Program-made: the position numbers and the translations under genes
Notes under the pieces: model-generated
Told to the model about the DNA's origin: nothing
The model's database searches: none
The model's input: the letters and a program-made list of their open reading frames with translations, nothing else
Shown here: piece by piece, positions 30,091-38,319 of the stretch
Layout: each line of letters starts with the position of its first letter
Numbering within the stretch: the stretch's first letter is position 1
Source: Chroococcus sp. FPU101
GTDB taxonomy: Bacteria; Cyanobacteriota; Cyanobacteriia; Cyanobacteriales; Microcystaceae
NCBI RefSeq assembly: GCF_017312365.1
Contig: NZ_BLJI01000022.1
Location: 1-64,000 of the forward strand
Length of the DNA: 64,000 bases
Direction: 5' to 3'

Positions 30091-30130
30091 CTAGGCTATC
30101 TTAGAGATATGTCGCTCATCGATAGCCTAG
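30091..30130 (+). repeat. inverted repeat ending beside the glcF start
   Basis: CTAGGCTATC (30091-30100) and GATAGCCTAG (30121-30130) are perfectly complementary over ten bases with a 20-base loop. The 3' arm ends three bases before the glcF ATG at 30134 and would cover its ribosome-binding region. No T-run follows. Confidence 0.6.
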
Positions 30131-30133
30131 ACT

Positions 30134-31525
30134 ATGCAACTTTCAGATAATCCAAATACCACAAACCCTGAACCATTGAACACTTTTAATTATCAAGAAC
30201 AACTAGAACGAGAAATCAAAGGTTTTGATACGAGAAAACCACCCAAACAAGAAATCATCGATAGTTGTGTTCACTGTGGTTTTTGTTTATCTACCTGTCC
30301 AAGTTATCGCGTCATAGGTAAAGAAATGGACTCCCCACGAGGCCGAATTTATCTGATGAATGCGATCAAAACAGGACAAGCTTCACTCGATGAAACGACA
30401 ACACAGCATTTTGATACGTGTTTAGGGTGTTTGGCCTGTGTAACCACTTGTCCATCGGGGGTAAAATATGATCAATTAATCGATGCAACTCGTCCCCAAG
30501 TTGAACGAAATCAACCCCGTAGTTTAGGCGATAAACTGATTAGATGGTTAATTTTTAATCTTTTTCCCTATCCCGTCCGTCTCAAGCTTTTATTACCTTT
30601 ATTTTGGATTTATCAAAAAATTGGCTTACAGAAATTAGTTAGAGCAACAGGTATACTAAAACTGATTTCCCCGCGTTTAGCTGCAATGGAATCGATTTTA
30701 CCCGAAATCAATTTATCATCAATCAATAAAAACTATCCTGATGTGATTCCCGCACAAGGAGAAAAAAGATATCGCGTCGGTGTAATCTTAGGCTGTGTGC
30801 AACGCTTATTTTTCTCACCCGTCAATGAAGCAACAGTAAGGGTTTTAACCGCGAATGGTTGTGAAGTCGTCATCCCAAAAACTCAAGGTTGTTGCGCTGC
30901 ACTCCCCGCACACCAAGGACAAGAAGAACAAGCAAAAGCATTAGCCCGTCAGATGATTGATAGTTTTGCCGATACGGATGTCGATTATATTATTATCAAT
31001 GCGGCAGGCTGTGGGCATACGCTCAAAATTTATGACCATATTTTAGAAGATGATCTAGAATATCAAGCCAAAGCAAAAGATTTTTCCGCAAAAGTCCGAG
31101 ATGTCCAAGAATTTTTAGCCGAAGTCGGATTAACCGCAAACCTGTCGCCAATTAGTAATAAATCTCTATTGGCAATTGTGTATCAAGATGCGTGCCATTT
31201 GTTACATGGACAGAAAATCAGTTTACAACCTCGTCAGCTATTACAACAAATTCCCAATGTGAAATTAAAAGAACCGATTGATGCGGCTTTATGCTGTGGC
31301 AGTGCAGGGGTTTATAATATGCTACAGCCCGAAATCGCCGACGAATTAGGACGTTCAAAAGTACAAAATCTGTACAACACTGGAGCAGACTTAATTGCTT
31401 CCGCTAACCCTGGTTGTTCATTACAGATTAAAAAACATCTTTCAATACAAGAAAAAGAAATACCTCTATATCATCCAATGGAATTGTTAGATTATGCAAT
31501 TCAGGGAATCAAGATAGATCATTAA
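30134..31525 (+). CDS. glcF: glycolate dehydrogenase iron-sulfur subunit
   Basis: A 463-residue protein with two ferredoxin-type [4Fe-4S] motifs, CVHCGFCLSTCP near residue 45 and CLGCLACVTTCP near residue 96. Two CCG domains of the GlcF/HdrD type follow (NGCEVVIPKTQGCCAALPAH, then ALCCGSAGVYN). GlcF is the electron-transfer subunit of membrane-associated glycolate dehydrogenase, which turns the photorespiratory product glycolate into glyoxylate. The flavin subunits GlcD/GlcE are not adjacent. It starts 51 bases after flv2 beyond a hairpin, so it may share or follow that operon's low-CO2 control. Lactate-utilisation iron-sulfur proteins are a less likely alternative. Confidence 0.88.
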   Translation: MQLSDNPNTTNPEPLNTFNYQEQLEREIKGFDTRKPPKQEIIDSCVHCGFCLSTCPSYRVIGKEMDSPRGRIYLMNAIKTGQASLDETTTQHFDTCLGCLACVTTCPSGVKYDQLIDATRPQVERNQPRSLGDKLIRWLIFNLFPYPVRLKLLLPLFWIYQKIGLQKLVRATGILKLISPRLAAMESILPEINLSSINKNYPDVIPAQGEKRYRVGVILGCVQRLFFSPVNEATVRVLTANGCEVVIPKTQGCCAALPAHQGQEEQAKALARQMIDSFADTDVDYIIINAAGCGHTLKIYDHILEDDLEYQAKAKDFSAKVRDVQEFLAEVGLTANLSPISNKSLLAIVYQDACHLLHGQKISLQPRQLLQQIPNVKLKEPIDAALCCGSAGVYNMLQPEIADELGRSKVQNLYNTGADLIASANPGCSLQIKKHLSIQEKEIPLYHPMELLDYAIQGIKIDH

Positions 31526-31529
31526 AATA

Positions 31530-31548
31530 GGGTTTGGCGACCAAACCC
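31530..31548. repeat. palindromic element, copy 1
   Basis: GGGTTTGG-CGA-CCAAACCC, an eight-base perfect stem with loop CGA, four bases after the glcF stop. The same 19 bases occur at 60540-60558. A lone half (CCAAACCCCTAC) follows at about 31614-31625, as if a second unit had been broken. It looks like a dispersed short palindromic repeat used as a transcription terminator. Confidence 0.65.
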
Positions 31549-31642
31549 ATGACAGTCATCAGTGACCAGTAATCAGTATTAAAATTGATTTGACTGTTTT
31601 ACTGTTTACTGAACCAAACCCCTACAACAAAACAAAAATCGA

Positions 31643-32518
31643 TTATGGTTGTTCCTCTGTTGGTTGAGTTTGAACCCTTGTTAAAACTGCGTTCATTTCA
31701 GGGGTTTCTAAAAAGTTTTTTGTATTGGCTAAAAGTTTTTCTCCCCAAAGATTTTTTCTTAAAAATTCTAAATCTCCATAGCGACCATCGATCATTAAAG
31801 CCGCTTCACCTAATTTTAAACCCTCAGCTTTTTTGCCTTGAGTATAAATAGCTACAGCTTGGGCTAGTTTAGGTTCTGCTTGTTCAGGATCAATTTTTAG
31901 GGCGGCTTGCCACTCAGTTAACGCGCCCGTGAGATCCCCCTGTTCGTATTTAACTAAACCGATATTATTAATCGCTGGCCAAAAATTTTTTTCAATAGTA
32001 ACGGCTTTTTTATAAGCGTTAATAGCTTCCCCATACTGTCCTAATTTTAGGTGAGAATTGCCTAGATCAAAATAAGCCGTTGGAACATCCGATTTTAATT
32101 TTAATCCTTCGTTAATCTCATTGATTGCGGTTTGATAATCCTCTTTCTCAAAATAAGCACTACCGAGGGTAAAACGAATTACAGCTTCTTCTGGGGCTAG
32201 AGTTTGAGCTTTTTTAAGGGCTTCAATACCTTGATCAACTTTTTCACTCTGTAGATACAAACTGCCCAAAATAAACCAAGTTTGAAAACGTTCTGGGGCT
32301 AGTTGAGTCGATAATTCTGCCCGCGAAAGGGCGGCATCGGGACGCTCAAAGCGCATCAGTTGAATGGCTTCTTCTGCCATTTCTAAACCTGCTTGTTCGA
32401 GTTGTTCAGAATTGAGTTGTGGATTATAAGGTAATAAGGCTTGTGCTTGTACGGCTTGTCCACCACTCCACAAGCCCATACAAGTTAACAATAAGAATAA
32501 CCAAGAATGTTTAGACAC
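31643..32518 (-). CDS. exported TPR-repeat protein
   Basis: A 291-residue protein with a signal peptide (LFLLLTCMGLWSGGQAVQAQA, cleavage near residue 26) and at least five tandem tetratricopeptide repeats. Examples are AWFILGSLYLQSEKVDQGI-type, VPTAYFDLGNSHLKLGQYG and WPAINNIGLVKYEQGDLTGA. TPRs bind partner proteins. Here they would act outside the cytoplasm, in the periplasm or thylakoid lumen. The start codon is GTG at 32518. It is transcribed in the same direction as the DUF928 and CHASE2 genes upstream and may belong with them, though a gap of about 120 bases separates it from the DUF928 gene. Confidence 0.75.
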   Translation of the reverse strand: MSKHSWLFLLLTCMGLWSGGQAVQAQALLPYNPQLNSEQLEQAGLEMAEEAIQLMRFERPDAALSRAELSTQLAPERFQTWFILGSLYLQSEKVDQGIEALKKAQTLAPEEAVIRFTLGSAYFEKEDYQTAINEINEGLKLKSDVPTAYFDLGNSHLKLGQYGEAINAYKKAVTIEKNFWPAINNIGLVKYEQGDLTGALTEWQAALKIDPEQAEPKLAQAVAIYTQGKKAEGLKLGEAALMIDGRYGDLEFLRKNLWGEKLLANTKNFLETPEMNAVLTRVQTQPTEEQP

Positions 32519-32566
32519 GATGAAAGTCTCAAAAAATGTTTATTCAGATCAGTCTCTACAAGCATC

Positions 32567-33291
32567 TTAACGCCAATTGCTAGAAATCTCTTCTAAACTT
32601 TCTATACGTTTTAAAATGATTTTTTGCTGATTGTCCGTCAAAGTGCTGATATCAGAAGGTTTTCCGACATCGCTAATGATGATATAAGATCAGATCCTAA
32701 TTTCCCTAGTTTTCCAGATGACTCTTGTAAACTTTCTGACAAAGCATCATACCAAAATCCATCTTGAGCATACTGTTTGACTTTTTCTGAGCTATTGAGA
32801 TTAGGATTGATATTAGAAGGGGCGGTCACTACTTTAAATTCTGCCCTTTCTAAAACATAATTGCCATTAGGACAACGCAGAGCCACTTGCCAGAGATATT
32901 TTTGACCTACTGTGAGTGGGGGGTGTTCTGTGGGTAAGGATAGCTGATTAATGCCAGCAGAACTTTTTATTGAAATCGGATTGCCTTTTTGTTTGACTTG
33001 ACCATTCGCAGTAAACTCAAATAAACGAAAATCAAGATCGGATGGAACTGCTGTCCACCAAGTAAACTGAGGTCGCACCGATGTTGTTTCTCCAACATAG
33101 GTCTGAGGTGCCAGAATGACCAACATTTCGCTATTAATTTCTTGATTCGGGCATCCAGAACGGATTCCAGTAGAACTAGAATAGTCACTCGGTGGCTCTT
33201 GTTTGGCAGGTGGTACATAACCCGCCCAAACGACATTAGATAAACTTAGAAAAACACCTAAACTAATTGACAAAATGCTTTTAGTGTGCAT
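32567..33291 (-). CDS. DUF928 domain protein, probably frameshifted near its end
   Basis: From ATG at 33291 the protein has a signal peptide (MHTKSILSISLGVFLSLSNVVWA) and a DUF928 body (LVILAPQTYVGETTSVRPQFTW-type block, QKYLWQVALRCPNG, and YAQDGFWYDALSESLQESSG). The continuous frame stops at 32638 after SLAMSENLLISAL, which does not look like DUF928. In the next frame the sequence carries on as IISDVGKPSDISTLTDNQQK and ends with SSNWR at 32567, which fits the family's usual C-terminus. The join is near 32685-32695 and needs one extra base, so a one-base deletion or sequencing error is likely. The function of DUF928 is unknown. It lies 15 bases downstream of the CHASE2 kinase gene. Confidence 0.65.
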
Positions 33292-33306
33292 AGCATAAAC
33301 TCCTAA

Positions 33307-35187
33307 TTAATGAGGTTTTTTGGGAAAAAACTGGGATAAACGCTTGCTTTTGAGAGGCCAGCTTAATTCGCAATACATTCCGTTTGGTGTAATAAATTCT
33401 CGCTTAAAGGTTCCACCAAGTTGTTTAGCCAGATGTTGACATTGTTTGGTACCTCGTCCCATCGTCGTGTTTTGACTGTTTTGACCGTTATCTTGAATAC
33501 TGAGGGTATACCAGCCATTTTTTAAACTGCCGATCGCACTAATTCGTTTAACTCCAGATGCGTGTTTACCGACATTACAAATAGCCTCCTCTAAAAATTG
33601 GCAGATTTGTCGTTTTTGCTCATTCGATAATTTAGCGGGTTCAATTGGTTCAAATGAGCGAACTTTGACTTTTAGAGTAGCAAAACAAGGAAAATCGCGT
33701 TCTAGTGTATTACTAAAAACTTCATATAAAAGTTCATGAAGCGGACGTATTAAATTAAGATTTAAGCCATTACCAAGTCTGATACTATCATTTTGAGTAA
33801 TCGATTCTTGTTTTAGATAGTCCCCAATGTCTCGAATTTCTTGATTTAGGGTTTCAAGTTGTTGAAGTAATTCAGCTTGACGTACGTCTTTTTCTCGTAA
33901 GGAACGTAAAACAACGGCTAAAGTTTGTAATGGCCCATTATGAATTACTGTAAAAGTATGTTCTATGGTTCGTTGATGTTCTTCGATCTGAACTTGTATT
34001 TTTTGTTCATACTGATAAAACGCTGTTAAAATGACTCCATTAATTATAAGAGCGAGTACAGACGGGACGACTGGCAGCCACCAACCACCTAGTAATACTA
34101 AATAACAAACAAATAGCAGATTAAAACTACTCAAAACAATCATCAGTAAATTTTTAAAAGGTAATGAAGTGACGCTACTCAGATAAATACCGAGTATTCC
34201 CCAAAAAATGATCCACAAATATTCCCAACCTTCGGACATGGTTCGTAAAAGCGGTCTATTGTCTAAAACCACGCTTAAAATTTGACTGATACCATGTGCT
34301 TGAAATTCTATACCGTAAATTTGTCCGTTCAGTTTTGAATAAGCCAGAGCATTTGTATTAACTATATCAGGTACACTAGGTGACATAATCCCTATTAAAA
34401 TAATTTTATCCTCTAACCACTTTGGCTCAAATTTACGGGCTTTAATGTCATGAAGTGATAAGATCCGAAATGGGTTTAGGCTATTGCGATAATTCAGCAG
34501 CATTTGTACACCACCCGCCTTAGTTCCGACATAGCCTCCTGTATGTGGATAAAAACGAGGTAATTCAGTTTGACCAAAACGCATGGCTTCAGGATCATGA
34601 ATACCATTTTTTAAGGTTTTTTTTTCTTTGGCTAAATAGAGTTCAGCTAGACGTAAGTTTAGGGAAAATTTATAGTTTTCTCCGTGATACATTCCTAATA
34701 AAATGCGTCGATATTGCCCATCAGTATCAGGTATAGCATCAGAAAAGCCAATTTGTGTAGTGTCAATGTTTTGAGGGGGAGCAATAGAGGGTTTTAAGAC
34801 TTTTTCGATGACGATTAAATTTTTGCTATTTTGAAAGATTTTTTGTCGTTCTAAGTATCCTGGTTCAACGGGCAGATCTCTGACGATATCTACACCGATC
34901 GCTCTTGGTTTATACTGTTGTAATGTTGTAATCAGGGTACTGAGTTCTGCATCAGTAATCGGATATTTTCCAAGTTGTCTAATATCTTCTTCATTAATTC
35001 CCACAATCAGAATCCGTTGATCGAGCTTTTCAAAAGGACGAGAGCGGAGAAAAATATCTAAAGCAGACCATTCAAATAGTTGAAATAGTCCTAGAGAACG
35101 AGTGAGCAAGATTAAACCCGTTAAAGTCAATCCAGGGATTATCCCGAATGGACATAATTTAAACCTTGTCTGAATTTCCCACATCAT
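33307..35187 (-). CDS. CHASE2-domain sensor histidine kinase
   Basis: A 626-residue sensor. An N-terminal membrane helix (residues 15-32) is followed by an extracytoplasmic CHASE2 domain (DIFLRSRPFEKLDQRILIVG, then IGVDIVRDL and NSLNPFRILSLHDI). Three close membrane helices lie at about 320-390, then a cytoplasmic kinase part. The dimerisation helix contains FTVIHNGPLQTLA with the presumed phosphorylated His, as in the HisKA_3/NarX class, and the ATP-binding part has EAICNVGKHA and a GRGTKQ G-box. HisKA_3 kinases partner NarL/LuxR-type regulators, and one lies at 38766-39428. The signal sensed is unknown. DUF928 follows in the same operon. Confidence 0.88.
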   Translation of the reverse strand: MMWEIQTRFKLCPFGIIPGLTLTGLILLTRSLGLFQLFEWSALDIFLRSRPFEKLDQRILIVGINEEDIRQLGKYPITDAELSTLITTLQQYKPRAIGVDIVRDLPVEPGYLERQKIFQNSKNLIVIEKVLKPSIAPPQNIDTTQIGFSDAIPDTDGQYRRILLGMYHGENYKFSLNLRLAELYLAKEKKTLKNGIHDPEAMRFGQTELPRFYPHTGGYVGTKAGGVQMLLNYRNSLNPFRILSLHDIKARKFEPKWLEDKIILIGIMSPSVPDIVNTNALAYSKLNGQIYGIEFQAHGISQILSVVLDNRPLLRTMSEGWEYLWIIFWGILGIYLSSVTSLPFKNLLMIVLSSFNLLFVCYLVLLGGWWLPVVPSVLALIINGVILTAFYQYEQKIQVQIEEHQRTIEHTFTVIHNGPLQTLAVVLRSLREKDVRQAELLQQLETLNQEIRDIGDYLKQESITQNDSIRLGNGLNLNLIRPLHELLYEVFSNTLERDFPCFATLKVKVRSFEPIEPAKLSNEQKRQICQFLEEAICNVGKHASGVKRISAIGSLKNGWYTLSIQDNGQNSQNTTMGRGTKQCQHLAKQLGGTFKREFITPNGMYCELSWPLKSKRLSQFFPKKPH

Positions 35188-35391
35188 TCATTAATTCAAG
35201 CTATTGATGTCTTATCTCAAATCATACTTCAACTTTAAGTCAATCAAGTATAAACTTTTCTGTAATACTCATTACACTTTTCTGCAATGATGATTTTATT
35301 TAATGAATAAAAACGATGATATATTAATTCATAAATTCATTTTTTTAACAGATTATTTTGTTAATTATAGAAATGTATTTTGCTTAAATAA

Positions 35392-35426
35392 CTAATATTT
35401 ACTTAGGGATATTTTTTTATTCTAAA
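35392..35426 (+). promoter_or_regulatory. two-part upstream motif, copy 1
   Basis: CTAATATTTACTT at 35392 and TATTCTAAA at 35418-35426, start to start 26 bases, with the ATG 45 bases after the second part. The same pair at the same 26-base spacing precedes the genes at 36517 and 38320. TATTCT may be a -10 element; there is no TTGACA-like -35, so the first part may be an activator or alternative sigma site. Confidence 0.55.
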
Positions 35427-35462
35427 AATATAAAAATAAACAAGTTCTAGAGATAAAAATAA

Positions 35463-36200
35463 ATGGTTACTACTCCATACACCGTAGGAAATCTAAGTTC
35501 TACCGTCGTTCAAGAAAGTACCTTTCTTAGCTCATATTTCAGTCAAGATACCTATAGCTTTAGCATCAGTGGGACGAGCAACATTAACTTACAATTGTTC
35601 GGCATGAGTGCAGATGGCGATGATGCTGACTTAAGTTTATATTGGAATGCTAATAACAACGGTATTCTAGACGCTTCTGACCAATGGTTACAATCTTCTA
35701 ATAGAGGAGGTAATGGCGAAGACTCGATTAACTATCAAGCAGGAACCGGGAGTTATTTAGCAGTAGTCGATCGTTACGCACTAGGATCTGATCAATACCT
35801 TCCCTATAACCTCAACCTATCATCGACATACGGTACCAGTAATTTACTTCCCAATGAAATCAATGTTGGTAACTTAGATTATGACCAGACTTTTTGGGAT
35901 AGCGTTGGCAGCACCGACACCACCGATACTTATTCTTTCTCCCTCGGTTTTTATGAAGGAGTCAATATTCAACTCACGGGATTGAGCAGCGATGCCGATC
36001 TCCGTCTGATTCAAGACTATAACAATAACCATATTGTTGATAGTGATGAAGTGTTGCGTAGCTCAACCTTGGGCGGTACTAGCTCCGATAGCATTAATAG
36101 CTATGATCTTTCAGGCAATTACTTTTTACAAGTCTATCAATACACTGGCAACACCAGTTATGCCGTCACCTTCGATCATTACGCGACTTTTGATGTCTAA
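35463..36200 (+). CDS. PPC-repeat protein, first tandem copy
   Basis: A 245-residue protein made of two similar halves, each of the bacterial pre-peptidase C-terminal (PPC) beta-sandwich type. Residues about 5-115 hold DDADLSLYWNANNNGILDAS and GSYLAVVDRYALG. Residues about 125-240 hold SDADLRLIQDYNNNHIVDSD and GNYFLQVYQYTGN. The D-x-N-x-N-x-hydrophobic-x-D segments resemble calcium-binding loops. PPC domains normally occur on exported proteins, but no signal peptide is present, so export by an unconventional or type I route is possible. A paralogue of the same length follows at 36517. Confidence 0.75.
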   Translation: MVTTPYTVGNLSSTVVQESTFLSSYFSQDTYSFSISGTSNINLQLFGMSADGDDADLSLYWNANNNGILDASDQWLQSSNRGGNGEDSINYQAGTGSYLAVVDRYALGSDQYLPYNLNLSSTYGTSNLLPNEINVGNLDYDQTFWDSVGSTDTTDTYSFSLGFYEGVNIQLTGLSSDADLRLIQDYNNNHIVDSDEVLRSSTLGGTSSDSINSYDLSGNYFLQVYQYTGNTSYAVTFDHYATFDV

Positions 36201-36218
36201 TCATTCTTAACTGCTATT

Positions 36219-36250
36219 GGAAATAGGTGTTTTGTCCTACTCCTATTTCC
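36219..36250 (+). terminator. terminator of the first PPC gene
   Basis: GGAAATAGG (36219-36227) pairs perfectly with CCTATTTCC (36242-36250), and a T-rich tract with seven T follows about ten bases later. The same hairpin follows the second PPC gene. Confidence 0.6.
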
Positions 36251-36445
36251 TTCTCTGGCTTTTTTTCTGTAATATATCCCCCTAATTCTTATATCAATTT
36301 TCAATAGTTGTAGTGGTAGAGACATTTCGGACTGAAGTGCCTCTATTATTTGTGTCAATTGGGTTAAAAGGTTAGAAAGTAGTCAGACATTTCAGTTTTC
36401 GGAAAAAGAAACGGCTAATTAACGTAATCAGGTCTACACAAACAC

Positions 36446-36480
36446 CTAATGTTTACTTGTTGATTTTTTTTTATTCTAAA
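36446..36480 (+). promoter_or_regulatory. two-part upstream motif, copy 2
   Basis: CTAATGTTTACTT at 36446 and TATTCTAAA at 36472-36480, spacing 26 bases, 45 bases from the ATG at 36517. Both spacings match copy 1 exactly. Confidence 0.55.
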
Positions 36481-36516
36481 AACATAGAAACAAACCAGTT
36501 CAGGAGATTAAAACAA

Positions 36517-37254
36517 ATGGTTACTACAACATACAACTTAGGAAATATTGGTTCTACAGTCGTTCAAAGAAGTGACTATCTCAACACCACCTATCATCAA
36601 GATGTACGCCGCTTTAGCATCAGTGGTACTAGCAATATTAACTTACATCTTTTTGGAATGAGTGCAGATGGTGATGATGCTGACTTGAGATTATATCGCG
36701 ATTCTAATAACAACGGCTACCTAGATTCTTCCGATCAATTCTTATCTTCTTCTTCTAGAGGTGGCAATGGCGAAGACTCGATTAACTATCAAGCAGGAGC
36801 GGGTAATTATTTAGCAGTCGTTGATCGTTATGCTCTAGGATCTGATCAATACCTTCCCTATCGCATTAACCTATCTGCGGCATACGGAGCCAGTAATCAA
36901 CTACCCAATGAAACAAGTGTTGGTAACTTAAATTACGATCGCACTTTTTATGATTACGTCGGCAGCACAGACACCACCGATACTTATTCTTTCTCTCTGA
37001 GTTTTTATGAAGGAGTCAATATTCGACTCACTGGATTGAGCAGCGATGCAGATATTCGTCTGATTAGAGACTCCAACAATAACCGTATCGTTGATAGTGG
37101 TGAAGTATTGCGTAGCTCAACCTTGGGCGGTACTAGCTCGGATAGCATTAATAACTTTAATGATTCTGGCAACTACTTCCTACAAGTCTATCAATACAGT
37201 GGCAATACGAGTTATGCCGTCACCTTCGATCATTACCCGACTTCTTTTGCCTAA
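36517..37254 (+). CDS. PPC-repeat protein, second tandem copy
   Basis: Also 245 residues and about three-quarters identical to the copy at 35463, with the same two PPC-like halves. The calcium-loop segments are LRLYRDSNNNGYLDSSD and IRLIRDSNNNRIVDSGE. I start it at ATG 36517 (MVTTTYNLGNIGSTVV) because this matches the first copy and has GGAG ten bases upstream. An upstream in-frame ATG at 36457 would add 20 residues that lie on the promoter-like motif. There is no signal peptide. Differences from copy 1 favour charged residues (Asp and Arg) on the surface, so the two may have diverged in binding. Confidence 0.75.
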   Translation: MVTTTYNLGNIGSTVVQRSDYLNTTYHQDVRRFSISGTSNINLHLFGMSADGDDADLRLYRDSNNNGYLDSSDQFLSSSSRGGNGEDSINYQAGAGNYLAVVDRYALGSDQYLPYRINLSAAYGASNQLPNETSVGNLNYDRTFYDYVGSTDTTDTYSFSLSFYEGVNIRLTGLSSDADIRLIRDSNNNRIVDSGEVLRSSTLGGTSSDSINNFNDSGNYFLQVYQYSGNTSYAVTFDHYPTSFA

Positions 37255-37272
37255 TCTTCCTCAACGGCTACT

Positions 37273-37304
37273 GGAAATAGGTGTTGTGTCCTACTCCTAT
37301 TTCC
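37273..37304 (+). terminator. terminator of the second PPC gene
   Basis: GGAAATAGG (37273-37281) pairs with CCTATTTCC (37296-37304), followed by a CGCTTTTTCTC tract. It is a near copy of the hairpin at 36219-36250. Confidence 0.55.
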
Positions 37305-37361
37305 ATTCCCTCGCTTTTTCTCTAGATTATATTCCCATAATTATTAAAATCTGTACCTAAA

Positions 37362-38114
37362 ATGACTACACTACTTTCTCTCGATTCTTTTACTTTCACC
37401 GATACCAACATCATTCCTTTATTAACAAGTTATCAACTCATTCCTCATTTGTTGGGCGAGCAAATCCTAGATCGAGAGATTGCCACAATTCAGTGTAGTC
37501 CAGAAGAAACAGCACAAGCCATCATTAGCTTCTATCAATTTTGGGGTTTAACGGAAGAAACACAACAACAAGCATGGCAACAACGATATCAGTTGAGTGC
37601 AGAACAGCTAGAAGCAATGGCAACTCGCAAGTTACGCATCGAAAAATACAAAGAAAGCCGATGGGGTACGCTTATTCCTAGCTATTTCTTGAAACGGAAA
37701 GGTTTTCTAGATCGGGTGATCTACTCTTGGATACGTCTTGCTGATGAAGGGGTTGCCCATGAATTATATTTTCGCTTAGTGGAAGGGGAACAATCTTTTG
37801 ATGAATTAGCCCGCCTTTATTCTGAAGGCTCAGAGGCAATCACTGGTGGTTTAGTTGGGCCTGTTGAAGTGGGTACGCTTCCTGAAGGCTTTGCATATAT
37901 GCTTCGAGGTTGTACAGTTGGTCAAATCAATTTACCCGTTCGTCTTGGTCAACATTGGGTGATTGTGCGACTTGAACAATGGATAGGAGTCGAGCTAGAT
38001 CGATCGCTGTATCAACGTTTATTAAATGAACAGTTTGAACTTTGGTTTCGCTCTGAAATGGAAAAACTTTCTGGCGAGGAAAGAATTTGGCTCGGTGTTC
38101 CAACACCTCAGTAA
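37362..38114 (+). CDS. parvulin-type peptidylprolyl isomerase
   Basis: A 250-residue protein with an N-terminal helical SurA-like region (residues 1-125) and a PpiC/parvulin domain (about 130-215). The latter shows FDELARLYSEGSEA followed by TGGLVGPVEVGTLPEGFA and the WVIVRLEQW strand. Parvulins speed proline isomerisation in folding or export. There is no signal peptide, so it is probably cytoplasmic. Related cytoplasmic isomerases in cyanobacteria often sit near HlyD/HlyB type I exporters, and here the neighbours are PPC-repeat proteins that lack signal peptides. It may therefore chaperone them before export. That link is inference. Confidence 0.82.
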   Translation: MTTLLSLDSFTFTDTNIIPLLTSYQLIPHLLGEQILDREIATIQCSPEETAQAIISFYQFWGLTEETQQQAWQQRYQLSAEQLEAMATRKLRIEKYKESRWGTLIPSYFLKRKGFLDRVIYSWIRLADEGVAHELYFRLVEGEQSFDELARLYSEGSEAITGGLVGPVEVGTLPEGFAYMLRGCTVGQINLPVRLGQHWVIVRLEQWIGVELDRSLYQRLLNEQFELWFRSEMEKLSGEERIWLGVPTPQ

Positions 38115-38261
38115 TCAGGATTTAACATTCAGTTTTTTTAAGTTTGAGAAACAGATTTTCTAGGTAAGCTCTTGAGTTTACTTAGAAATTTTCTTTTGGG
38201 GACATTTCACTTTTGTGCAATTAGGTTAACTGGATCAAGTATTGATGATTACTACTATGAC

Positions 38262-38296
38262 TAACGTTTAGTTTGTTCAGTTCTCCTATTCTAAAG
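38262..38296 (+). promoter_or_regulatory. two-part upstream motif, copy 3
   Basis: CTAACGTTTAGTT at 38262 and TATTCTAAA at 38288-38296, again 26 bases apart, 32 bases from the ATG at 38320. It is the same motif as ahead of both PPC genes although the gene that follows is unrelated. Confidence 0.5.
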
Positions 38297-38319
38297 ATAC
38301 AAGTTAGAAGGTAAGAACA

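Larger units (their letters stand above)
36201..36516. other. intergenic region between the two PPC genes
   Basis: 316 bases with a terminator hairpin at 36219-36250 and the two-part upstream motif of the next gene at 36446-36480. Between them is a stretch (about 36310-36390) that resembles the region upstream of the 38320 gene: both contain GACATTTC and a TTTGTG-CAATT-GGTTAA-like run. These repeats suggest that the whole gene-plus-leader unit was duplicated. No protein gene is seen. Confidence 0.55.
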
